From contig CAJUEB010000054.1 of assembly GCA_910585135.1 (NCBI GenBank), positions 1 through 12,454 of the forward strand: 12,454 bases of DNA, written 5' to 3'. Below, one piece after another: positions 1-6,413 of the stretch. Under the pieces are notes generated by a model, which worked only from the letters and a program-made list of their open reading frames with translations, had not been told where the DNA came from and made no database searches. This DNA is from an uncultured Eubacteriales bacterium (GTDB taxonomy: Bacteria; Bacillota; Clostridia; Peptostreptococcales; Anaerovoracaceae). Numbering within the stretch: position 1 is the first letter of the stretch; each line of letters opens with the position of its first letter. A program made the position numbers and the translations under genes.

Positions 1-588
1 GTGACAGGTTTTAACTTTATCATGCAGCACCTGGTCCTGCCGCTGGTGTTCTTGTCTGCTATCTTTATTTTAATCAACAGCATCACGGAAAAGGATTATG
101 TGAAAAAGCTCTCGGTGTTTTTGCGGAGGGCTGCGCTGTTCATCACCGGGCTTACGGTAACGATTTTTTCCGGAATCACAGCGATACAGGGAATCGTGAC
201 GAAATCAGCGGACGGAATCCTGATGAATACCGCCAGGTTTTCGATCAATAATTTCGTGCCGATCGTAGGCAGTTTCGCAGCGGATTCCTTGGATATGGTC
301 ATCAGTTGTGTCGGGCTGATCAAGAATGCCATCGGTATTGTCGGGATCATTGTCATCCTGTCGCTGCTCGTTATTCCCGTTGTCAAAATACTGTCCATTG
401 CCGTCATCTATAAGATCATTGCCATCGCAGCAGAGCCGGTAACGACGAAGAATATATCCGACAGCCTGAATGAAATCGGCACGGCGGCGATAACGATGAC
501 GGTGGTGTTATCCGTAGGGGCGCTGATGTTTCTCATTTTTATCACGGTCATCATGGGGATGGGAGGAGGAAGCCTTTGGAAATCATAA
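1..588 (+). CDS. spoIIIAE: Stage III sporulation protein AE, C-terminal part (5' end outside the window)
   Basis: Polytopic membrane protein of the SpoIIIA complex, made in the mother cell and placed in the outer forespore membrane, where it helps form the channel-like apparatus needed for late forespore gene expression. The visible 195 residues are very hydrophobic, with membrane segments near residues 10-28, 40-62, about 100-140 (probably two helices) and 160-188, and end in a Gly/Met-rich tail. The family is usually close to 400 residues, so only about the last half is present. The GTG at position 1 would encode an internal valine and is not a credible start: no ribosome binding site can be seen and the family has far more N-terminal sequence. 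Identification rests on the hydrophobic pattern, segments such as NNFVPIVGSF and EPVTTKNISDSLNEIG, and its place directly before spoIIIAF-AG-AH. The 3' end overlaps the spoIIIAF start by 13 bases. Confidence 0.9.
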   Translation: MTGFNFIMQHLVLPLVFLSAIFILINSITEKDYVKKLSVFLRRAALFITGLTVTIFSGITAIQGIVTKSADGILMNTARFSINNFVPIVGSFAADSLDMVISCVGLIKNAIGIVGIIVILSLLVIPVVKILSIAVIYKIIAIAAEPVTTKNISDSLNEIGTAAITMTVVLSVGALMFLIFITVIMGMGGGSLWKS

Positions 589-749
589 AAGAATGGGGCA
601 GCAATTTATTCATCATCATTTTGGCGCTCTCCTTCATGGAGATCCTGCTTCCGGATACATCCATGGGAAAATATATCAAGTTTATTTTTTCCCTGGTCAT
701 TATGATTACTATCCTGTATCCCGTAATTTCCCTGATCGGGGAATATTAA
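576..749 (+). CDS. spoIIIAF: Stage III sporulation protein AF, very short form (two-helix hairpin only)
   Basis: A 57-residue protein starting at TTG 576 after the strong ribosome binding site GGGAGGAGGA (561-570), overlapping the end of spoIIIAE, and stopping at TAA 747-749. It begins MEIIKEWGSNLF and has two membrane segments (about residues 9-25 and 32-53) joined by LLPDTSMGKYIK. This matches the N-terminal hairpin of SpoIIIAF, where an LLP-x-S-x-M-x-KY loop is typical. The B. subtilis protein is about 206 residues and carries a soluble ring-building domain after the hairpin; here that domain is missing. A single frameshift cannot explain this, because only 38 bases separate the stop from the spoIIIAG start. 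It is either a genuinely minimal SpoIIIAF or a deletion remnant. The intact reading frame and good translation signals favour a working minimal form. Being short, it is easily missed by gene callers. Confidence 0.82.
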   Translation: MEIIKEWGSNLFIIILALSFMEILLPDTSMGKYIKFIFSLVIMITILYPVISLIGEY

Positions 750-787
750 CGGCTTTGCGCAATATATTGGAAAGGGGGGAATCCGCT

Positions 788-1198
788 TTGCTGGAAAAAT
801 TAAAAAAAAATCCGAAGTTTAGAGAAAACGCACTGAAAATAATCGTAGGATTGATCATGGCGGCCGTTATTTTGCTGTCTTTTGACGTCTTCACCCAAAA
901 TAAGGATGGAAGGAGGCAGATCGTCGATGAGGATGGCGGCGTGGAATCGGAGCTGTGTGCGATCCTTTCTGACATAAACGGCGTCGGTGAGGTAGACGTC
1001 ATGCTGCAATATGATGCGGAGGACCAGGTCACCGGGGCGATCGTGACAGCGCAAGGGGCGGGCAATCCCGTCGTGAAAAACAATGTGATCCAGGCGGTCA
1101 TGGCCCTGTTTGATATATCGGCCGGCAATGTCGAGGTGTTTGAAAAGAAATCCGTAGATGAGAATAAGGGGGAACGCTCAAATGAAAACCAAAAATAA
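788..1198 (+). CDS. spoIIIAG: Stage III sporulation protein AG, compact form
   Basis: A 136-residue bitopic protein starting at TTG 788, chosen because AAAGGGGGGA (771-780) lies 7 bases upstream; the frame stays open further upstream, but there it overlaps spoIIIAF and has no family resemblance. Residues 1-14 are basic, about 15-34 form one membrane helix, and the rest is extracytoplasmic. Two recognisable halves of the ring-building (YscJ/FliF-like) domain follow: ELCAILSDINGVGEVDVML (about 55-73) and GAIVTAQGAGNPVVKNNVIQ onward to about residue 120. In B. subtilis SpoIIIAG (about 229 residues) these halves are separated by a long insertion that forms a beta-barrel in the 30-subunit ring; here they are almost directly joined by YDAEDQVT. 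The protein should therefore make, at most, a ring without that barrel. The stop overlaps the spoIIIAH start by 17 bases, suggesting coupled translation. Confidence 0.87.
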   Translation: MLEKLKKNPKFRENALKIIVGLIMAAVILLSFDVFTQNKDGRRQIVDEDGGVESELCAILSDINGVGEVDVMLQYDAEDQVTGAIVTAQGAGNPVVKNNVIQAVMALFDISAGNVEVFEKKSVDENKGERSNENQK

Positions 1199-1793
1199 GT
1201 TTTTTTCGTTCATAAAAGAAAATAAGAAAAAATGCACTGCCTTGGCAGCCTTGCTCCTGTGTATCGGCGCTTATGCGGTTACAGACAGCATGGTTTCGCA
1301 GCAGACAGCGGGAAACGATATCCCGCTTCACGATGGCGATGTATTGGTGGACAGCTTGAATGTCAAGGATGCAGAAGGGCAGGCAGAAGGAACACTGGAC
1401 GAATCGTCTCTCGTCACCTCCGATGATGTTGCCGAGCTTGAAAATACGGATACCTATTTTCAGGAGCTGCGGGCAACGCTGGATATGGACAGAAATAAGA
1501 TCATTTCCATGCTGACCGAAGCGGAAAATTCTGCATCCACGGCAGCGGAAAAGAAGGATGCGACGGAAGAAAAGATGCAGCTTCTCGGATATATGGAGCA
1601 GGAGAAAACCATAGAGACCTTGATTAAAAATAAGGGTCTGCCCGAGACCTTTGTCGTAATCACCGACAGCGGCGTGAATATAACCGTCAATACCGAAAAC
1701 CTGGATCAGCCAACCGTAACGAAGATCTGTGAGATCGTGATGCGGCAAACCGACCGCAAAGCGAGCGAAATCGTCGTGCAGGATGCGTCCTGA
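1182..1793 (+). CDS. spoIIIAH: Stage III sporulation protein AH (SpoIIQ partner)
   Basis: A 203-residue membrane-anchored protein of the mother-cell half of the SpoIIIA-SpoIIQ channel; its extracellular ring-building domain pairs with forespore SpoIIQ between the two membranes. ATG 1182 is chosen over the in-frame ATG 1158 because AAGGGGGA (1165-1172) lies a normal distance upstream and the protein then starts with the expected lysine-rich stretch MKTKNKFFSFIKENKKK. One membrane helix spans about residues 18-34, an acidic low-complexity linker about 45-88, and the conserved domain about 90-200 (TYFQELRATLDMDRNK, EKTIETLIKNKGL, VNITVNTENLDQPTVTKICE). Length is close to the 218 residues of B. 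subtilis, so unlike spoIIIAF and spoIIIAG this gene is not shortened. It is the last gene of the operon and converges on the AraC-family gene with only 56 bases between the stop codons. Confidence 0.92.
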   Translation: MKTKNKFFSFIKENKKKCTALAALLLCIGAYAVTDSMVSQQTAGNDIPLHDGDVLVDSLNVKDAEGQAEGTLDESSLVTSDDVAELENTDTYFQELRATLDMDRNKIISMLTEAENSASTAAEKKDATEEKMQLLGYMEQEKTIETLIKNKGLPETFVVITDSGVNITVNTENLDQPTVTKICEIVMRQTDRKASEIVVQDAS

Positions 1794-1859
1794 CGCAGCC
1801 TGCGGTCGTCAGGCCATGCGCTGCGGTCACCAGATATACATTTAATCCATCAGGACGCA
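1784..1859. repeat. 10-bp inverted repeat covering the 3' ends of the two convergent genes
   Basis: TGCGTCCTGA at 1784-1793 is exactly complementary to TCAGGACGCA at 1850-1859. Each copy holds the last codons and TGA stop of one of the convergent genes, spoIIIAH and the AraC gene, which therefore both end in Ala-Ser-stop. The space between also contains a 7-bp GC-rich hairpin (CCTGACG 1789-1795 with CGTCAGG 1807-1813) without a T-tract. The match is seen directly; whether it is more than chance is not known. Confidence 0.35.
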
Positions 1860-2911
1860 CCCGCAGAAGAAGGTTTTTCTTCTGCGCTTTTTTCCGCATA
1901 GATTTCCGGAATGCCTTTTCTTGGAATAAAAGGCGCGAGCCACAGCTGTGGCATCTGTATAGCGGCAAAGTAAAAGGCGATATAATGTTCCAGCTCCTCC
2001 TTGATCGCAGAACTGCTGTAACAGGTATTTTCCGCCGAATCCTTTTGCGCCGTGCGCATGCTTTTGCGGTATTGGCTGGGCGTCATCTTCGTCCAGAGCT
2101 TGAAAATCTTGTAGTAATACATCGGCGCTGAAAATCCGACCTCGTATGAGATGTCTGAAATGTTTTTATCGGTATCGAGCAAAAGCACCGTTGACTTCCA
2201 CATCCTGATGTTGTTGACGAACTTCGCAAAGCCGACATGTGAGGTCTCCTTGAAAAAGCGGGAAATATATTTGTAATTGAAATACGTATCCGCACACAGC
2301 TTTTCCAGCGTGATCTTATGGCTATAATTTTCTTCGATGTACATCAGGATCTGTTCGAAGCGCAGTTTCATTTCATCGGAATACTTTGCCGAATAATTGA
2401 TATAGTTGAAGTAGTGAAAATGCTCCAGCATCGTGTCTATGACCTGCTTGGACAGTCTGCTTATGGTCTCCGTCTGCGCAAGCTGGGGATGCGGAAAGCA
2501 ATAAAAATACAACAATGTCAAAAGCAGCCTTTTCAAGTCTTGCAGCTGGGGCTGTTTTTCTTTTGGCGTCGTTTCCTTTTCACAGGTAAAATATATCTTT
2601 TCCAGTCCCGGTTTCTCGAAAACCGCGCTCGTCAGATCGAAGTAAAACGAAACGAGCAGATTGTCATTCTTTAAAGTTCCTTCAGAAAACAAATAATGGA
2701 TGTCAAACGGATCTACGGATGCGATATCCCCTTCCTGCAAGACGACGATTTTACCATTGTATAAAAAATTCACAGTGCCTTTAAAACAATATATGATTTC
2801 AAGGAAGCCCTGATGGTAATGCGGTGCTTCCTGCGTTACTGCATAGATGGAAATTCCCATCGGCGTACCAGCGATTGTTTGTGGGGCGATATTTGCATTT
2901 TTTGTCATCAT
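1850..2911 (-). CDS. AraC-family transcriptional regulator with a C-terminal extension
   Basis: A 353-residue regulator. Residues about 25-95 form an AraC-type cupin sensing domain (HYHQGFLEIIYCFKG, then VVLQEGDIASVDPFDIHYLF). Residues about 185-285 form the DNA-binding domain with two helix-turn-helix units (ITLEKLCADTYFNYKYISRFF and ISDISYEVGFSAPMYYYKIF), ending in the family hallmark MTPSQYRKS. The start is either ATG 2911-2909 or the adjacent ATG 2908-2906; GAGG (complement of 2922-2925) lies 10 bases upstream of the first. The gene is divergent from the hydrolase-permease pair, the usual arrangement for a local regulator, so it probably controls that pair and itself. Odd points: about 68 residues follow the DNA-binding domain, where the family normally stops within some 10-20, and the last dozen codons contain the spoIIIA terminator hairpin. 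The ligand cannot be predicted. Confidence 0.9.
   Translation of the reverse strand: MMTKNANIAPQTIAGTPMGISIYAVTQEAPHYHQGFLEIIYCFKGTVNFLYNGKIVVLQEGDIASVDPFDIHYLFSEGTLKNDNLLVSFYFDLTSAVFEKPGLEKIYFTCEKETTPKEKQPQLQDLKRLLLTLLYFYCFPHPQLAQTETISRLSKQVIDTMLEHFHYFNYINYSAKYSDEMKLRFEQILMYIEENYSHKITLEKLCADTYFNYKYISRFFKETSHVGFAKFVNNIRMWKSTVLLLDTDKNISDISYEVGFSAPMYYYKIFKLWTKMTPSQYRKSMRTAQKDSAENTCYSSSAIKEELEHYIAFYFAAIQMPQLWLAPFIPRKGIPEIYAEKSAEEKPSSAGAS
1862..1893 (+). terminator. Intrinsic terminator of the spoIIIA operon, inside the AraC gene
   Basis: CGCAGAAGAA (1862-1871) pairs perfectly with TTCTTCTGCG (1877-1886) around a 5-base loop, followed by C and six T residues (1888-1893). This is a textbook rho-independent terminator for + strand transcription, 69 bases after the spoIIIAH stop. 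It lies within the last codons of the convergent AraC-family gene. In the opposite direction the hairpin has no T-tract after it, so it should not stop the AraC transcript. Confidence 0.85.
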
Positions 2912-2950
2912 AGCAGGAAAACCTCGCTTTTATATACTTTTTTCTACAAT

Positions 2951-2979
2951 ATTATACAAAAAATAAGCGAAAAAATATA
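2951..2979 (-). promoter_or_regulatory. Probable promoter of the AraC-family gene
   Basis: On the - strand a perfect TATAAT (complement of 2951-2956) lies about 40 bases upstream of the ATG, allowing a leader of roughly 30 bases containing the GAGG ribosome binding site. The -35 position (complement of about 2974-2979, TATATT) is a poor match. The region is strongly AT-rich, so a chance hexamer is possible. Confidence 0.45.
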
Positions 2980-2985
2980 TATAAT
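2957..2985 (+). promoter_or_regulatory. Probable activated promoter of the amidohydrolase-permease operon
   Basis: A perfect TATAAT at 2980-2985 lies about 100 bases before the hydrolase start. The -35 position (CAAAAA, about 2957-2962) is weak, as is common where an AraC-type activator is needed. The presumed -35 region touches the -10 of the divergent AraC promoter, so the two promoters overlap. No convincing paired operator half-sites were found by eye, only CGCTT (2925-2929) and AAGCG (2965-2969) as short inverted elements. Confidence 0.45.
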
Positions 2986-3086
2986 GATCAGAAAAAAGAG
3001 AATAAAATTACCCCAAGATTAAGATTGCATGAAAGTTGGATATGAAATGAAAGCGAAATATAGAAAAATAAACGGAGGAAACTGGC

Positions 3087-4775
3087 ATGAACATTGCGGA
3101 TAAGGTTTTACGAAACGGCAGCATTTTTTCGATAGACAGAGATAATAAGCGAATCAATGGGCAGGCGGTAGCGATCAAAGATGGTCTGATCGCCAAAATC
3201 GGAACGGATGAGGAAATCAAAGCATATATCGGCAAAGACACCGAGGTGATCGATTGCAATGGGAACAGCATCCTGCCGGGCCTTTGCGATGCGCACTGTC
3301 ATCCGTCGATCGCCTCCAGTGCATATTCGGGATGTGATCTGTTCGGCATCTATATCCAGGACGGGCAGACGCGTGAGGATGTGATGAAACAGTATCTCGA
3401 CAGGCTCAGAAAATTCGTAAGCGAACATCCTGACGATGAATTGATTCGGGGGACAGGCTGGGTTGAGAGCAATTTTCCCGCAGATAAATATCCGACAAGA
3501 CAGGAACTTGATAGCGTATGTGCCGACAGGCCGGTGATCCTGGAGGCTTTTTCACAGCATAATCTATGGGTAAACACCAAAGCGATCGAGATGGCGGGAC
3601 TTGACGAAAATACGCCAGAACCATCCATCGGCAAGATCTACCGGGAAGAGAACGGCTATCCGCAGGGCGTTTTCAACGATCCTGAGGCGATGGCGCCGAT
3701 CAAAGCGATCCCCGGATATGATTTTTCCGTCAAAAAATACAAGGAAGCGTTTTTATATTACCAGAAGAACCTGGCAAACAAATATGGCGTGACGCTCGTC
3801 CAGGATTGCATGCATAGCGACAATGCCAAACAAGCCTTCAAGGAATTGGCAGAGGAGGGCAAGCTGACGCTCAGGATCAGGGGCGTCCACTTCATCGAGC
3901 CTGGCAAGGCAGCGACGCAGATCCCGGAAGCGATCGCCGCCAAAGGCAAGGACAATGCAGGCGATGATTTCCGCATCGATACGGTAAAGATCTTCGTGGA
4001 AGGAGGTTTTTCCCTGATCGGCGGATATGATGAAGCTTTTATCAAGGAAATGGGATTGCCGGAAGGATATAATGAACCGCTTTACTGGAAGGACGACGTG
4101 TTGGTAGATGCTTGCAGTCAGGCAATGAAGGCAGGTTACAGCGTACATATCCATGCGATGGGGGATAATTCCGTCCGCCAGGCAGCGGACTGCCTGGCGA
4201 AAGCGTACGATAAGACTGGCATAAAATGCAGAAACGTGATCGCACACCTAATGATGGTAAACGATGCCGATATCGAAAATATGACAAGGGCGGCAGTTAT
4301 GGGAAACTGCCAGCCGCGCTGGATGGTATACGATTCTGATATCGTCGGCATGACGCCGCTTATGGGTGAGGAACGGGCGCGCAAAGCGTATCCGCTCAGA
4401 AGCTTGCTCGATGCGGGGATTGACATCTCGTTCGGAACGGATTTTCCGGTAACACCGCCGCCTGATACCATGCATGAAATTCAGTGTGCCATGACGAGAT
4501 CCGTTTTCCCTGACGCGCCGGATTATGAGCGGTTCAAAGGTCAGGTATTGGGAAATGAAAAACCAGCTACGCTTGCGGAATGTATCAAGGCATTGTCTAT
4601 AAACGGAGCGTATCAGATGTTTGCTGAAAAGATTACCGGCAGCATCGAGGAAGGAAAATCCGCCGACCTGGTGATCCTCGACGCCGACATTGAAAAAGTC
4701 CCTACAAATGAAATTTATCGTATAAAAGTGCAGAAGACGATATTCAAGGGAGATACCGTCTATGAGAGAGTTTAA
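3087..4775 (+). CDS. YtcJ-type metal-dependent amidohydrolase (Amidohydro_3 family)
   Basis: A 562-residue cytoplasmic enzyme with no signal peptide. ATG 3087 follows the ribosome binding site GGAGGA (3075-3080). The small beta-sandwich is built from both ends (residues about 1-65 and 515-562, the latter with the typical GSIEEGKSADLVILD). The TIM-barrel between carries the metal-site pattern of the amidohydrolase superfamily: HxH in LPGLCDAHCHPS (H70, H72), a candidate carboxylated lysine K301 in VKIFVEGG, H354/H356 in VHIHAMGDNS, H387 in VIAHLMM, and D452 in FGTDFPV. Length and motifs match YtcJ-like proteins, which hydrolyse amide or related bonds in very varied substrates, so the family does not reveal the substrate. 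A permease gene follows after 36 bases and a divergent AraC regulator precedes it, pointing to an imported, inducible substrate. All expected metal ligands are present, so the enzyme is probably active. Confidence 0.9.
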   Translation: MNIADKVLRNGSIFSIDRDNKRINGQAVAIKDGLIAKIGTDEEIKAYIGKDTEVIDCNGNSILPGLCDAHCHPSIASSAYSGCDLFGIYIQDGQTREDVMKQYLDRLRKFVSEHPDDELIRGTGWVESNFPADKYPTRQELDSVCADRPVILEAFSQHNLWVNTKAIEMAGLDENTPEPSIGKIYREENGYPQGVFNDPEAMAPIKAIPGYDFSVKKYKEAFLYYQKNLANKYGVTLVQDCMHSDNAKQAFKELAEEGKLTLRIRGVHFIEPGKAATQIPEAIAAKGKDNAGDDFRIDTVKIFVEGGFSLIGGYDEAFIKEMGLPEGYNEPLYWKDDVLVDACSQAMKAGYSVHIHAMGDNSVRQAADCLAKAYDKTGIKCRNVIAHLMMVNDADIENMTRAAVMGNCQPRWMVYDSDIVGMTPLMGEERARKAYPLRSLLDAGIDISFGTDFPVTPPPDTMHEIQCAMTRSVFPDAPDYERFKGQVLGNEKPATLAECIKALSINGAYQMFAEKITGSIEEGKSADLVILDADIEKVPTNEIYRIKVQKTIFKGDTVYERV

Positions 4776-4811
4776 TTTTTATCAAGAAGTGTTCACAAAG
4801 GAGGTTAAAAA

Positions 4812-6164
4812 ATGGAAGGAAACACTGTTCAACACACGGAACTGAAACGAGTCCTGAAATTACCAACGCTGGTATGCCAGGGACTGGCGTATCTGTGTCC
4901 CGCATCTATTTTCATGTATTATGGAATCATCAATGTTTTAACCGGCGGTCATTTTGTACTGGTGCTGGTCGTTGCCGGGTTCGCTATGTCGCTTACCGCA
5001 TTCAGCTATGCCAAGATGTGCCGGAAATATCCCGTGGCAGGCTCGGTTTACAGTTATGTCAGCAAGTCCATCGGACCAAAATTCGGCTTCATATCCGGCT
5101 GGTCGTTAATGCTCGATTATCTGCTTTTGCCGATGGTCTGCTATTTGAGCTGCGGGCTTTACCTCAATATCATGATCCCGGTAGTCCCGATCTGGGCATG
5201 GATCATCATTGCGGTCATATTCGTTGCCGTATGTAACATCGTCGGTGTAACGGTTGCATCCATCGTCAATAACATCAATGTCGTTGCACCGATCATCGCC
5301 ATCATCGTGACGCTGATTGCGATTATCAAATTCGTCGCAGGCGGCGGCGGTGCGGGAACGTTCCTCTATCCGGAAGCGATCTACAACCCTGAGCTTTTCC
5401 AGGCAAGCACGATCTTCACAGGTGCAGGCATCATGGCAATCGTATTCGTCGGTTTCGACTCGGTAACGACTTATGCGGAAGAAACGATAAACCCGGAAAA
5501 GACGATGCCACGGGCGGTAACGATCATCTGCATCGGGGCTGCGCTCGAATTCATCATCGTCGCCTACATGATGAACTGCGGCTGGCCGTATGAAGTGGGT
5601 GTGATCCAAAATCCTGACACGGCAATTACAGAATACAATGTCCACATCGGAATCGGCTGGATGAATACGATCTTCGTAGCGATTAACACGCTCGCTTCGC
5701 TCGGCTGCTGCATCGCGGGACAGGGTGCAACGTCAAGAATCCTGCTCGGCATGGGACGCGACGGCTTCCTGCCGAAGAAATTCTTCGGTTACGTTCACCC
5801 GAAGTTCAAGACGCCTGCGAAGAATATCCTGCTGACGGCAGTTGTCGGTCTCTGCGCTGTTTTCTTCCAGGACAGCTTGATGAACGCGATGTCGCTCGTA
5901 AGCTTCGGCGCACTGTTTGGCTTTATCTGCACGAACATCTGCGTGATCGTAAGATTCTGGGGAAAGGATAAAGAACGTTCCGGCGCGGCAGTTTTCAAAT
6001 ATTTGATCATTCCGCTCATCGCTGCCGCATTCTGCGTATGGCTCTGGATCAGCCTGCCGATGACGGCAAAGATTGTCGGCTTCGGCTGGATGGCGATCGG
6101 GATCATCGTGCTTCTGATCAAGACAAAGGGCTTTAAGGAATTACCGCCGGAACTCAATCTCTAG
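4812..6164 (+). CDS. APC-superfamily amino acid/polyamine permease
   Basis: A 450-residue cytoplasmic-membrane transporter with about 12 helices, starting at ATG 4812 after a perfect AAAGGAGG (4797-4804). APC hallmarks visible: a first helix with GLAYLCPASIF (about residues 24-34), FGFISGWSLMLDYLLLP (91-107), the cytoplasmic signature GFDSVTTYAEETINPEKTMP (214-233), and SRILLGMGRDGFLPKKF (308-324). The GLAYxxP start resembles putrescine-type importers such as PuuP more than the GxG-bearing amino acid exchangers; this is suggestive only and does not identify the cargo. The gene sits 36 bases after the hydrolase and is followed by a terminator, so the two form a two-gene operon: the permease most likely imports the hydrolase substrate or moves its product. 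Length is normal and no break is seen. Confidence 0.9.
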   Translation: MEGNTVQHTELKRVLKLPTLVCQGLAYLCPASIFMYYGIINVLTGGHFVLVLVVAGFAMSLTAFSYAKMCRKYPVAGSVYSYVSKSIGPKFGFISGWSLMLDYLLLPMVCYLSCGLYLNIMIPVVPIWAWIIIAVIFVAVCNIVGVTVASIVNNINVVAPIIAIIVTLIAIIKFVAGGGGAGTFLYPEAIYNPELFQASTIFTGAGIMAIVFVGFDSVTTYAEETINPEKTMPRAVTIICIGAALEFIIVAYMMNCGWPYEVGVIQNPDTAITEYNVHIGIGWMNTIFVAINTLASLGCCIAGQGATSRILLGMGRDGFLPKKFFGYVHPKFKTPAKNILLTAVVGLCAVFFQDSLMNAMSLVSFGALFGFICTNICVIVRFWGKDKERSGAAVFKYLIIPLIAAAFCVWLWISLPMTAKIVGFGWMAIGIIVLLIKTKGFKELPPELNL

Positions 6165-6199
6165 TTTTGTAAACAGAATAAGACATTTGAATAATATCG

Positions 6200-6229
6200 A
6201 GAATCAATCGGCTGGTATCAAGTGATTCT
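6200..6229. repeat. Small inverted repeat after the permease gene
   Basis: AGAATCA (6200-6206) is complementary to TGATTCT (6223-6229) with a 16-base loop. It has no T-tract, so it is not a terminator itself; it lies just before the real terminator and may only add structure to the transcript end. Confidence 0.3.
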
Positions 6230-6237
6230 AATTTGTA

Positions 6238-6285
6238 AGAAAAAGGAGCGATCGCAAGAAGCGATGGCTTCTTTTTCTATTTCTT
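6238..6285 (+). terminator. Intrinsic terminator of the hydrolase-permease operon
   Basis: AGAAAAAGGAGC (6238-6249) pairs with GCTTCTTTTTCT (6267-6278), 12 pairs including one G-T wobble, and the stem continues as ATCGC/GCGAT (6251-6255 with 6261-6265) capped by a 5-base loop. The T-rich arm and the following TATTTCTT supply the U-tract. It separates the cassette from the asp23 operon. The rest of 6165-6356 is AT-rich and shows no open reading frame worth calling. Confidence 0.78.
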
Positions 6286-6356
6286 CTAATTTACTTTTCT
6301 ATATTGTTAGACGTTCCAATTAACTTTTTAGAACCCTTTTATTTTTGATACATCTT

Positions 6357-6365
6357 TGCTATAAT
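6357..6365 (+). promoter_or_regulatory. Extended -10 promoter of the asp23-nusB-xse-ispA-dxs operon
   Basis: TGCTATAAT (6357-6365) is a perfect extended -10 element (TGn followed by TATAAT). The -35 position at 17-bp spacing (TTTTAT, 6337-6342) is weak, which extended -10 promoters tolerate. Transcription would begin near 6372. That leaves only about 6 bases before the upstream ATG at 6378 but a normal leader for ATG 6414, so the promoter helps decide the asp23 start. It lies 72 bases after the preceding terminator. Confidence 0.7.
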
Positions 6366-6413
6366 GGGGATAAGATTATGAACGGCATCGCCGCAGTGCA
6401 GCAGAGGTGGTTT

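Noticed and set aside
1..3. GTG at the window edge as a real gene start.
   Set aside because: It fits an internal valine codon of spoIIIAE; the family is about twice as long as the visible part.
593..787. Upstream extension of the spoIIIAG frame (an ATG at 593 would give a 201-residue protein).
   Set aside because: The extra 65 residues lie over spoIIIAF in another frame, have odd composition and no membrane pattern, and no ribosome binding site fits ATG 593. TTG 788 has a good one and gives a normal SpoIIIAG start.
1098..1748. 216-codon - strand open frame opposite spoIIIAG/spoIIIAH.
   Set aside because: It is a shadow of two well-supported genes and has no ribosome binding site or recognisable domain.
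1789..1813. GC-rich 7-bp hairpin at the spoIIIAH stop as terminator for the AraC gene.
   Set aside because: Neither strand has a T-tract after it.
1850..6164. Cassette as a mobile element (integron, transposon or phage cargo).
   Set aside because: No transposase, integrase, terminal repeats or target duplications were found; lateral origin remains only a possibility.
6165..6356. Possible riboswitch, T-box or small RNA before the asp23 operon.
   Set aside because: Only a terminator and one weak hairpin are visible; no conserved riboswitch or T-box elements were recognised, and the promoter lies downstream of them.
6345..6413. Longer asp23 start (ATG 6345 or 6378).
   Set aside because: ATG 6345 lies upstream of the -10 element and ATG 6378 would have a leader of about 6 bases; the added residues do not match the family.
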